Assembly (NCBI GenBank): GCA_034670405.1
Contig: JAXDDX010000018.1
Span: 5,053,501 to 5,117,500, forward strand
Origin: Hoplostethus atlanticus
Lineage: Eukaryota > Chordata > Actinopteri > Trachichthyiformes > Trachichthyidae
Direction of reading: 5' to 3'
Length of the DNA stretch: 64,000 nt
The notes under the pieces are model-generated. The model saw only the letters and a list, made by a program, of their open reading frames with translations. It made no database searches and had not been told where the DNA came from. Shown piece after piece: positions 11,464 to 22,500 of this stretch; within the stretch, counting starts at the first letter, position 1; every line of letters begins with the position of its first letter. The position numbers and the translations under genes were made by a program.

Positions 11464-14030
11464 AAAACAAAACCCCATGACATGATGATCGTAAACTGAT
11501 ACACGCTGTTCTCCAAAATCACAGGGTAATTTTGTGGCTGTGTGTGTTTTCTGGGACTTCGCATTGAATGGTAAGTTTTCTACTGCTGTCTATCAGAATG
11601 AAATGAAGAAAAGTAAACTATGATGACATTATGATTGATCTCCTGTACTTTCTGCTGGTAGACGGATCAGGCGGGTGGAACCCAAATGGCTGCTTTGTCC
11701 GAAACAGCACAGACAACGAGACTGTCTGTGCCTGCAACCATCTCACCAGTTTTGCTATACTTCTGGTAAGGCAAGAACTAGTGTTACTGTCTCCTCCGTG
11801 GAGCCTTTTGCGAGATGCTGTATTGATACCCAACGGAGAAATTCATCTTTTTGCTTGCCCCACACCACAGGAGTGCAGGGTCAACTACAGAACAGTGCCC
11901 CTGGTAGGGATTCAGTCTTGAATCTCTACCAGGGATTGCTCAAGGACACTTCAGCAGGGCAGATACTTACTGTCACAGGGACTTGAACCTGAGCCCTCAC
12001 CCTAATCACTACGCTACCCTGCTTCTCAGAATTGATGTTTTTCTTCTCACAGGACCTCTCTAGACAGCCCATAACCAGTCGTCTCCAGGCCAACATCCTT
12101 ACTTACATCACATATATTGGCTGTGGAATCTCTGCCATCTTCCTGTTTGTCACCCTCCTCACCTACTTGGCCTTCGGGTGAGTCAGAGATCCACGAAATA
12201 CACCCTTTTTTAAATTTAGATAAAAATAGTGAACCTAGTGAACATATAGAGATTAAATATCGTATATGTACTGTGAATAACCTGCTCATTGAGAAGAGTT
12301 CATTGAGATGTTTCAAGTCCTCTCAACCATTTGAACACCGTAGGAAGCTTCGTAAGGACATTCCCTCTAAAATCCTGATCCAGCTGTGCCTGGCACTGTT
12401 GATGCTGAACCTGGTATTCCTGGTGGATGCTTGGCTGGCTCTCTACCCAGACGCTGTGGGCCTCTGCATCTCCACCGCCTGGTTCCTCCACTACTTCCTG
12501 CTGGCCTCCTTCACCTGGATGGGGCTTGAGGCCATCCACATGTATCTGGCCCTGGTCAAGGTCTTCAACAACTACATAACACGCTATATGCTCAAGTTCT
12601 CAGTGGTCGGCTGGGGCATCCCACTCATTGTGGTCATTATCATCATTGCGGTCGACAAGGATAACTATGGTCTTGTCACCTATGGAAAATTCACCGATGG
12701 CTCTACCGATGACTTGTGAGTCTTCAATCACAGTACATCACCAAGCTACAAGACGAAACCTGTTCTCCATCTATGATGTCGAACAAAACTAATGCCTTCT
12801 CTTCATGTTTGTCCTCTCCCGCAGTTGTTGGTTGAAGAATGACATTGCCTTCTATGTAGCTGTGGTCGCCTATTTCTGTGTCATTTTTCTGCTCAATCTC
12901 GTCATTTTCGTTGTGGTGATGGTCCAGTTGTGTCGGATAAAGAAGCAGAACCCCCACAACGTGCAGCACCGCACTACACTGCAGGATGTGCGTAGTGTGG
13001 TAGGGATAACCATCCTCCTGGGCCTCACCTGGGGCTTTGCCTTTTTTGCATGGGGGCCTGTGAACCTGGCCTTCATGTACCTTTTTGCCATCTTTAACTC
13101 CTTGCAAGGTGAGTTACTGACTCAACTAGCTCTAGTTAGTGACTTGATTCCCATACAAAGCTGGGTACCTTATTGTAACTGGAGGAATTTCTCGAATTAT
13201 TAGAGTTACACAGCAATAATAAGAGGAATGTGTTGGTTTATTCAAGGTTTCAATTCTCTAGCACTTTATGTATCCGTCCTTACTGACGACTACTATACTG
13301 CTCACTATGAAACATATCAAGTCAAGTCATATCAAAAAAGTGCCATTTTTGTTTTATAGGGTTCTTTATATTTGTGTTCCACTGTGCGGTGAAGGAAAAT
13401 GTGAGGAGGCAGTGGAGGACGTACCTCTGCTGTGGCAAGATGAGACTCGCAGCCAACTCAGGTTAGAACAAATCTGGCTAGCGAACTATCCTTGGGCCTT
13501 CCTGTACCCCTAAAAGATCTGGGTATAACGGATGCTTGATAATTGTAATTGACAGCATAAAACCTTGAGTCACTCTATGTTTTACCTCATAAATATTTCT
13601 TTTCATAGAATGGAGTCGTACAGCAACACAGAAGACTGTCAAGAAGTTATCAGTGATCAGAGTAACATCTCTTCAGTCTTTCAAGTCCTCCCAGTCCAAC
13701 AACTCCAGCGCCTCCTCTTTCCTTGCCAGTGACCCTTCTTCTGAGCAGCTCAGTGGCATCGGTGAGCAAGGAAATCTGGTTATGTAAAGAGTCTGCACAC
13801 ATAGCGAGGTGCAGACCTGTGCTAGGTCTAGGCTTCAAACCTATGAGGAATACCTCTGTAATGACTTGCATTAAGGAGGGCAGTGACTCTGATGTCCCAT
13901 TGCAGGCAGTCCATTTGAAGACAGAGCAATCACAGCTGATGAAGACCCCAGCTCAGACGTGGTCCTCAATGCGATCAACAGGCAATACAGAGACCAACGA
14001 GGACCCTTACCCAACACACACCCACACTAA
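2449..14030 (+). CDS. adgrg2: Adhesion G-protein-coupled receptor, ADGRG2-like
   Basis: Seven-helix adhesion receptor. Exons read: 2449-2525, 2890-3054, 3443-3505, 3728-3775, 3892-3965, 4081-4430, 4565-4598, 4681-4718, 4807-4937, 5043-5136, 5460-5524, 6129-6176, 6284-6351, 6491-6534, 6624-6663, 7000-7034, 7129-7256, ~7644-9476, 9594-9819, 9993-10149, 10759-10923, 11243-11365, 11525-11570, 11662-11765, 12053-12177, 12344-12715, 12825-13108, 13360-13461, 13609-13761, 13906-14030. All phases join (1,771 residues). Order: hydrophobic leader ([12 protein letters not shown]), Thr-rich and Cys-rich extracellular exons, mucin repeat, GAIN domain, GPS with CACNHLTSF (cleavage expected before Thr, leaving TSFAILLDL as tethered agonist), seven helices, and a tail starting [13 protein letters not shown] like mammalian ADGRG2. 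The start exon is missing. The acceptor of the repeat exon is ambiguous: the obvious 'tttctag' at 7635 gives the wrong frame. ADGRG4 is the main alternative. Confidence 0.88.
4464..4494. repeat. (TGAA)n microsatellite
   Basis: About seven tandem TGAA units in the intron after the 4,081-4,430 exon. Confidence 0.9.
5560..5997 (+). mobile_element. Tc1-like transposon, 3' remnant
   Basis: The stretch carries the recognisable end of a fish Tc1-like element: decayed transposase C-terminal codons (around 'tccccaaatccagatgtgcc'), a spacer with 'gggatattttgtgtag', and the right terminal repeat ending GGGTTGAATACTTCCTGAGG plus GCATTGTAT. The 5' half is absent. It lies in an intron of the receptor gene. 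Confidence 0.8.
7696..9282 (+). repeat. 69-bp coding tandem repeat, about 23 copies
   Basis: Near-identical 69-bp units encode a 23-residue Thr/Ser/Pro-rich block containing [11 protein letters not shown] and one or two N-x-T sequons, so the array would be a heavily O- and N-glycosylated mucin-like stalk in the receptor. The unit length is a multiple of three, so all copies stay in frame. Variants are clustered: the first units have ATIQ, a central run of about eight has SAEQN, and flanking runs have SAQQN. That pattern fits recent spread by unequal exchange. Copy number here may be affected by assembly. Confidence 0.95.
11425..11463. repeat. (ATAG)n microsatellite
   Basis: About ten ATAG units in a receptor intron. 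Confidence 0.9.
11850..12027 (-). repeat. tRNA-derived SINE
   Basis: Read on the minus strand, the head has an A-box-like GGTAGCGTAGTGATTAGGG and, at the expected spacing, a B-box GGTTCAAGTCC. A tRNA-unrelated body runs towards 11,850. It is inserted antisense in the intron just before the first transmembrane exon of the receptor. The 3' edge is uncertain. Confidence 0.6.
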
Positions 14031-16535
14031 GGACGGCCAGTTTGATATGTATTGATATGTATTGCGTTTTATATTAAAATATGTGTATATGTATGCCACA
14101 ACCCTCTGCAGGTCAGATCTATAATGACGACTTGGCATGGGCCACGGAGAACCTGCTCTAGTGTGCTTGATTTGTATACGCTGTTCTATACATTTTATAA
14201 GACATTTCCAAGAGGAACCCTCAACAAGCTACGCCACTGTGCTGTGATGTCGTGTAATCATGTTCCAACTGTATTTAACAAATATATTATTAAAAGAAAG
14301 GTTTGTTAAAACTATCATGGCCACATAGGAGAGTCACACAATGTTTTGGCTCCATGCCGTCAATATACAGTAAATGCTTTACTGTGTTATGGCACAACTT
14401 TAACATGCCTTTTTCACAAATATTCTGATTGAGACCAGGGAAGGTGTTGTATCGTTTTACTTTTGTGAAATACAGCATTTCATCAAATTAATATGAATAT
14501 GTAATCTCAAAATGTTATGTGAGACGTGATGGTGACATAACTAATGTAATGTAATGTTTAAGTCATTTCCCCGAGTAGCTGATATACTGGTAAGGGTTCT
14601 GCTATTGCAGTTTTAAATGACGGTCACGTTAGCTCCATAATCCTGCCCTACGGCTGGGGCTTTTTCTACAGAGCAATGGATTCAGCAGCTTCCCCTCACA
14701 TTCAAGAGGAACCACTCATGTTCGAGCAAGTCAAATCGCAAATGAGAAATGTGCTCATCTGTGAAGTGAAACCCACTTCATTTCACACCCAAGTACATTT
14801 GAGTACACGCTACCAATGTTTGGGTAACACTTTTTATTACATGGTGTTTAATAAATTTAGACCGTCTGATCACCCTAACAACTACATATCACATTCATAA
14901 ATACCAATGAAAACCTTATGGCAATGTTATATTTCATAAGGCGTTGATGTAATGTGATTTGTGGCACAGCAGTGACTCCTGTTTTTGTTTTGTTCTAGCA
15001 TCACACCATTCACATGTTGTCTAGAGAGAGAAGTTCACATTTACCAATCTCAGACATGAAGACAACATAAGAAGGAATTTGCTCTTCTGATGACCCCTGA
15101 TGAGCCCCCACTCACCTGGGGGCCCAATGTACCAAACTGAAACAAACGGCTCCTACAGCCAGTCAGCCTCAGAGGCAAACACCTGTAACTGGAATGCGAG
15201 AGTGTGTTACAAAATGGGTTTTCAGTTTGTGCAAACCCCCGCCACCCATCACCCCCTTTTATTTTTTAACCCACTTATCCTCATACTCAAAAATGGACTG
15301 TTTCGTTGTCACAAATGATTCAAGCACTGACATATATCATTATCCAGTGATGTGACATAGTTGTTCAGGTGTTCTCAATGTGCCACAAACCTGTTACCTA
15401 TCTGGGTATGGTCCCCGTTTGGGTAGTCAGAACTCAACATCCAGCACTAGATTCATGTTTGGGGTTTTTTATGCCAACTTAACTCTTGTCATCCCCAAGT
15501 ACTGTATGAATACTACCTGACCATGAGCATGCTCTGTCCTGAAGCCCCCCACATTCATATTGCTATAGTTGACATAAATATTGCAAAGGGCGTTCTTGAT
15601 TATCATTAGCCAATTAATTTTGCTATTGGAAAAAAGACAAAAGACATTTTTTTTCCCCCCCCAACTCACTTTAGTTGCAGGCGGCCATTGCTTGACAAAA
15701 AAAAAAATACTTTTCTCAAGCGGGATAGAACATAATTTGGTGAAATAATATTGAATAAATAAATGTAACAAAGCCCCACAATACTATCCAACGCATGAAT
15801 GTGCTCTGTAGGTGCAAGCTACATTCACTTTCTTTCACCGGCACCCAATACAATTTCAAAAAACCCAATATATAAAAATAAAACACATCAGGAGGATAAA
15901 GGTGCTAATAAAACATCACATAAAACCAATACAAGTAAAAAGGCTTCGTTCTAGAGGAGGATGTTTTCCCTTTTAAAATACATTTGGACTTAAGCACTTC
16001 TGTCTCATTGGGCAGGGTCACATTGCCTTGATACATCCTGGAAGAATCAAATCACACTTAAGTGGCAGTAACGAAAATAGAATTAACAAAACAAAACAAT
16101 GAATTTCAACTGGGCTGAGAATATACATTTTGCTTATCACACAACATGAGATTATAACTCAGATTTGAAGAATAAAAAAAAATGATCAAGAGAACAAACG
16201 CTAGAGCAAGATGAATGTTACTCCACATTTCAGTGTATCATATCAGTGTGGTGACACCGCACAGTTCCTGCTTGAGAGCACATGCAAACCAACAATTCAA
16301 ACCAAAAATCAGACAATCAAAAATACAACCTAGTAAGCTTTGACATATCATGGTAAAACCCAACATCTAAAATAGGAAGAGAGGGTAAGATAGGGTAGGA
16401 AGTGTAGTGCGGGGAGGGTTTGACACAGAGAGATCATAAAACAGTGCCGTCTCCCCCCCCCTTTATGCATTACAGCATGTAAGGGAAGAATCTTCACATT
16501 CCAGCAGGCAGATTGAAGTGGAGGAAAGGAGGCCT
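14031..16535. other. Tail-to-tail spacer: 3' UTRs of adgrg2 and sms
   Basis: Downstream of the receptor stop are ATTAAA near 14,290 and AATAAA near 14,848 as possible poly(A) signals on the plus strand. On the minus strand an AATAAA (reverse complement around 15,255) could end the sms message, implying a 3' UTR of over 1 kb. No other gene or element was recognised. Confidence 0.5.
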
Positions 16536-19500
16536 TTACTTCTTCCACACCGTGTAGAAAACCCATCTGACACAGATCATTAAGAAATGTGAACGGCAAA
16601 ACATTACAGCAGGCATGTTCGTATTCCCCATTCCCCTGCTCTTGTACGGTGGAAGCAAAATAGCTTGATTGTATGAACAGACAATCCCATCTCATCTCAG
16701 TGATTTTCTGGTAAAATTTTGTATTGGTTGTGTTTTTATTCTTTGTGATTTAAATATTAAGCGTCTATTTTATTGTAATAAGCGTCTTTGGGTACTCAGA
16801 AAAGCGCTATATAAAATAAATGTATTATATATGTATTATATGTATTGTATTATATATGTATGTATTATAAAATAAATATAATATATTATAAAGGACTGTT
16901 AATTTTAAAAAAAAAAACCCATCACAGTTCTGTATAAACTACTAGACTCTGGTTTGTTTTTGAGCATCAGTACAACATTAATGTGTCAAAATGTGCAGAA
17001 CCTATGAAAGGATACAGCTCCAAGTAAGAGGGCACACACACCGCCTCCTTGGAGAAGTCCACGGGACACGAGAGCCGTCCCAGCTGTTCCTCATATAGAC
17101 TCAACGCCTCAGTTAGATTCGCACCGTTACCCTGACGACCAACGGCAGAGAAAGAGTATTATGAACTACATACATGTAATACTTTGTGAGGCAACATCCG
17201 TCTACTGTATCAGACAGAAACATGGTTGAAAATAAGAGAAATAAACATTGGACAAAGCATGGCTGCACCACCATTATAAATGATCACATAATACCTATTG
17301 TTCAGATTTGGATTTCATGAGAATAAAAACAAAACAAAACATATCAGTCAGTGCCTGAATGAATACGTGGCTCAATACAAGTATTAATAATAATAGTGAA
17401 ACAGTTTTAATTACCAACTAAACATGTTCAGCAGTTACTAAAGGGAACAGGCTCACCTGTGTGAAGTATTTCCCACTGGGACGCAGTACTTTGATTGACA
17501 GATCTAAGATGAGACGCAGGAACTCCCATGTAGAGTCTATATGTGACCAATTACACAGGTTGAGACATACATGAACACAACTGCTACATGTATGGCAAAG
17601 CGATAAACATCAATGAGGATAGTAGTACACCGACCTTCTTCTGGTCTTGTGGATATGGGGACCGCAGTGAGGTCATTTATGACGTAATCAAACATCCTCC
17701 CTTCCTGGACATACTTCTTCAGCACAGGGACACAGTCTTCAACTAGTATCTGAAACAGAGACAGATCAGTCAACTTCAAAGTTTCAGTTACAAGATTTTG
17801 AATTATTATTCTTATGTTGAATTATTATTTATTATATTTAGTTATTATGGTTATGATCCCAATTCACACAATGGTTAAATAATAAGAAATATCCTACACA
17901 GGGTACCTTTAAGACAAGAATATCCAAGTTCCATGTTTTAGAAATGTAATTTGTATAGCCTTAACATTAGAATATTTCATTTCCTTTTGAATATCCATAT
18001 TCTAAGCTTACTTGGTAACAGTCTCCTTTCAGGTTGTCCAGGATATTGCCACAAGTCTTCCTCATGTGCACTCTGCAGCCATCTATCACCATTTGGTCAA
18101 TGTACACACGGTCAAGGCATGACAGATCAAGTACAGTCGCATAGGAATTGACACAGACTCAAATAAATTAGCAAAATTGGGCCACAGAAAACGAGAGGCA
18201 CTTGAGCTGCTTAATGTCCTGCCATAATCACTATGATATATTAAACATAACCAGTTATCCTAATGATGGCATTAATTAAGTTAATGAATGCATTCGTTCG
18301 CAAAAAAGTATTCCAGCATTAAGGAATTACAGTATTTTCAAGAAAATCATTGTTCCTCATTACCAAAATTGCAAAATGTATGCAGCAAGGTGCTCCAAAA
18401 TCGAATCAGATCATCTACTCTATAAGGGGTACCTGTGGTATCATGCATCGTTCTTGAGTTATTGTGTTCACAAGAATGCGCCTACACACAGTCAGCCAGA
18501 CAGACGCCACTGCGACGACATAAACAAACCATGTGCCATGGTGGCGGGACACAAGGAAGATCAGTAGGTGAAAGAGAAGGGTCAACAGTACAGAGCTGCT
18601 GAAAGGATATCTCCACCATGGTGATCATCTTTGGCTTGAGTTTAACCGCCTCAGCAAGGATCCCTCCATCGCCACCCCCCAATATCAGCACTTCTTTTCC
18701 AGCATAATTCTCTTGTCCACTACCCATGATGGCGTGGGTGTAGGGCAAATCACTCTCTGCCAAGTCTGTAAGGTAAACACAGAATTTAGGGATATAATTG
18801 ACTGGTACATAGCATAACACACCAATTTAACAGTAAATCAGCTAGAAACCACAACTGCCATCTGTACTACTTACCGATTATCTAAATTACTTTCATGTCA
18901 TTTTAACACATTTTTAACAATGTACTCTACAAGCACAGTAATCCAATGAGTAGCACCTTCTTAGTTAGCGAAATCATATACTGCATTTGAGTCTCCTGTT
19001 ACCTTCACTCATTGAACAACATATACAAGAAGGAATAATAACAGGTTGACCTGAAACACTATTTAGACACATCAGTAAACAAGTTGGTGAACATTGCATT
19101 GACTGTTGGTTTGTCTATTGCTTGTGATTATTGTTGAAATGACAAATAATAAACCATGTAGTGTAGTGTCGTGTATACTTACTAATATCTCCATTGAGGA
19201 CTAGGATATTTCCAAACTGCTGAGAGTGCAAAATTTTTATGTTTTGGTATGCAGAGTCTTCGTCATACACCACCCGGTCTATGTCGTACTCAATAATTCT
19301 GCCATCAGCAGTGGGCCAATATCGGTCAACAGGTGCACCTCGGGTGAGAGCTGGGAGCCTTAGGGGGAAACGGTGAAATGTACAGTACACCAGATTTATT
19401 GCATCAAGTAGGCTTGGGCATAAGCTATCAAGATGAGCATCAGCAACATGAATAAAGCCATGCACTCTCCAGATACTCACCGTTTGATCCTCGTAATAGT

Positions 19501-22500
19501 GCCTTGTAGGAGGGTTTCTAACTTTTTCTCCAGTGCATTTAAAAGCTGTGGAGATACAATTGACTCTTGAACACCATGAAAGCTATGTTTATGCACACAA
19601 CAATGTTTTTTCAGGCAGGGAGACAACTCATAGTGCTGACTAGGCAGCATTGTGCTACCGAGGTAGGACAGACCCTATTCTTAGTAAACGGATAAATTGT
19701 GCTTCTTTCATCACCTACACTGTCTACTTGTGCAGTGTTGTCGTCGTCATAACACTGCAGATCAATGGTGACCAGCCCATGGGAGTGCACACGCAGAACA
19801 ACAAACCTGAATGACAAAGAGAAAGGAGGGACAGAGAGATAAAGAGAGAGAGAGAAAATAATAACAGGGGCAGCACATTTTATTTCCTTAAGTCATATCA
19901 AGTTACGATAGGTAATATCATACCAGAAAAAAGTATACATTTTTGGGGTTTATACTCATGAAATCTGTATTCCTGAACAAAAGAGATATGAGACAAAAGA
20001 ACAAAAGCTAACTGAGACCAAAATTCAGACAGTCAACTATTGATTCTGACTACATGTTTGATAATGTTAACACATCTCAGAAACAGTGGTTGTTGGGGAC
20101 AACTAATTTCAGTTGATCCCATGTGTTGGAAAAAATGTTTTTTAGGTAGTTTAAAGTAATATATTCTGTATATAAAACTGCATGACATTTGTGGCATAAC
20201 CCAGCAAGAACCAAATTTGGGTACCATCAAAGAAGAGAATGATTAGAAACAAATACAAGTCTAATCAGAGAAAGCAAAGTTAGAAGTAAAAATCATAGAC
20301 TCACAAAGTAACAATCCCTAAATGGTAAAAATATATTTATCATTTATATTCTGTTCCAGAAACCACACTAACAGTTGATACATTAAGAGAGGAGCTTTGT
20401 TAACTGAATCTAACTTATTTAGGCCAGTAGGGATGTAGTCAGGGCGGCAATAGGGAAGGCTTCAGGACAGTAGACGGTTAGGCAGCTGGACAAGTACCTA
20501 CAGGTATAGGCCTGTAGGCTACAGGCAGGCTAGTTATCGACCACCTTAGTTTGAGGTCTGGTCTGGTCTGTGACGAGCTGCCAGGTAACATTATGCACAT
20601 GAAATCCCACTGAACTCTGCAGTTCAGATGCCCTGAAGTAGGCCTCCCAATAACATTCCTCCATCTATTTTAGAGAATCTAGGTTTCTCTCGCACTCTGT
20701 TCCAGCATTTTCTCTTCCCCCAACCCCCGATCCAGTGTTACAAGGTTACCCCACACAACTTTCAAAGAGGTCTGGGACCCGTTCCTCTTTACTCAGAACT
20801 TTGCCAGGTCCTTTGTATAACCTTGATTGTAAATCAACCAGCACACCCTATTCAGAGAGGTGAGTTCCCACTAGTAAGTCCCACCTGACACTACTTCTGA
20901 CCTGTGCTTCCTGTAAAAAACAATCCAGAACCCAAAGCAAAGTTTGCTACCACATCCCATGATACTGTATCTCACCTTGTTGCAACCTAGTCATAAATTC
21001 AAGTCAATGAGGAGCACATTTTGAGAGCATCACATTGTGTTTTGTGGATAGTCTATGAAAGCTAAAGGTAGAGCAATTATTAATAGCTGTAAGAGGCCAT
21101 ATTCATGTAGGACCAGGGAACCACCAACTGTGTATATTTGTAACGCTTTATCTTTCATTACATACAAAACTGGAACTGCTAAAGCGCTTAAATGCACAAA
21201 GCCTCTGTAGAGCAATCTGCTCATCTGAACTCAGCAGCCACTGCTGACGAGATGTTACAATACATTTAAGGGTGTCTGAATATAGTAACACACCTATATA
21301 TTCATGGGGGGGCCTACAGGCAATGTACTTTGTCTCCAGTGTTGCCAACTCTGTTTCAAAGAAAGGAGCTGTTGGCTGCTCAAAAAGTCACTAGAAGTCA
21401 TCAAATGACACCATGCATCAGTTTGCATAATGCGTGACGTTACTTGTCTTAAAATAATTTTGGCATATAATCCCAAAGGATTTGCAGGTTTTGAATTAGT
21501 TTTTTTTTTTTTTTTTAGGGGGCCAATGAAAGGGGAGATTATCAAACTATTAGAAACTATTAGACAGAATCAAACTACTTTTCACATATTTACAAGGTTG
21601 AGCCAGAAATTTAATGTTTTTTTTAGGGCAAACAGGGAGAATGAGAAAACTGAAAACACCACCACTTTGGTGATCGTCTCTCTCGGCTTAATTGCTCTCA
21701 TATCACGCATATTATCTGACCTGACCTCTGAAGATTTAAAGAGCACAAAAGTTCTGGGAATTCTGATGTCCATGTCATCCCTAATTTACCTTTTGACCAT
21801 GCTGTGGTTGAAAATCAAAGCATTTAGCAGTAATGAACATTTGACAAACAAAGGAACTAGTTCTTACCTGCCCTTCTTGCCAACAAAAGTAGCAAGGTAT
21901 CCATGGCCCTCTGTGTCATGAACAGTCTCTGTCATTTCCTGCTCCTGAAATATGGATTGTAGACCACGAACTGTCGAAGGACAGTCAGCTGGAGAAAATG
22001 ACATGGAAGAAACAGAATCAGACCATAGTAAATGAAGATTGTAAGTGATATCAACACCCCCATTCTCTGTATTTAAGAAAAATGTCCCCTAAAATAAACA
22101 GTTATGACACATTCTAGACAGATAAGTATCAGAATTGTCCTTGCTCTTTTGTTGAAGGGGAAAAGTCCATGCCAAGATTTCATGACAAATTTCTTTTGTT
22201 GCAACCTGTAAATGTCATTTGGCCAGCAAGGTATTTTTTTGTGCATTGTAGTAACCGCGCCCTTGGTAAATACAGCCCTCAGCAAGCAGCTATTGTTTTC
22301 TTCTGTATCTTTTCAACGTTGAAAGACACTTTGATAGAATAGAGTGCTTTACATAGAACTCAGACAAAATCCCAAATAAATATAACTGAATAGCATAACA
22401 AAATGTGCAAAAAGTCAAGAGGTTTGAATACTTTTGCAAGGCACTGTAATCAATATGATTTTACTTGTGTACAGACTGTACGTGCTAGATTGTAATTTGT

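Noticed and set aside
11850-12027. tRNA gene
   Set aside because: A- and B-box-like motifs are present, but no folded cloverleaf is evident and the sequence continues into an unrelated body, as in a SINE.
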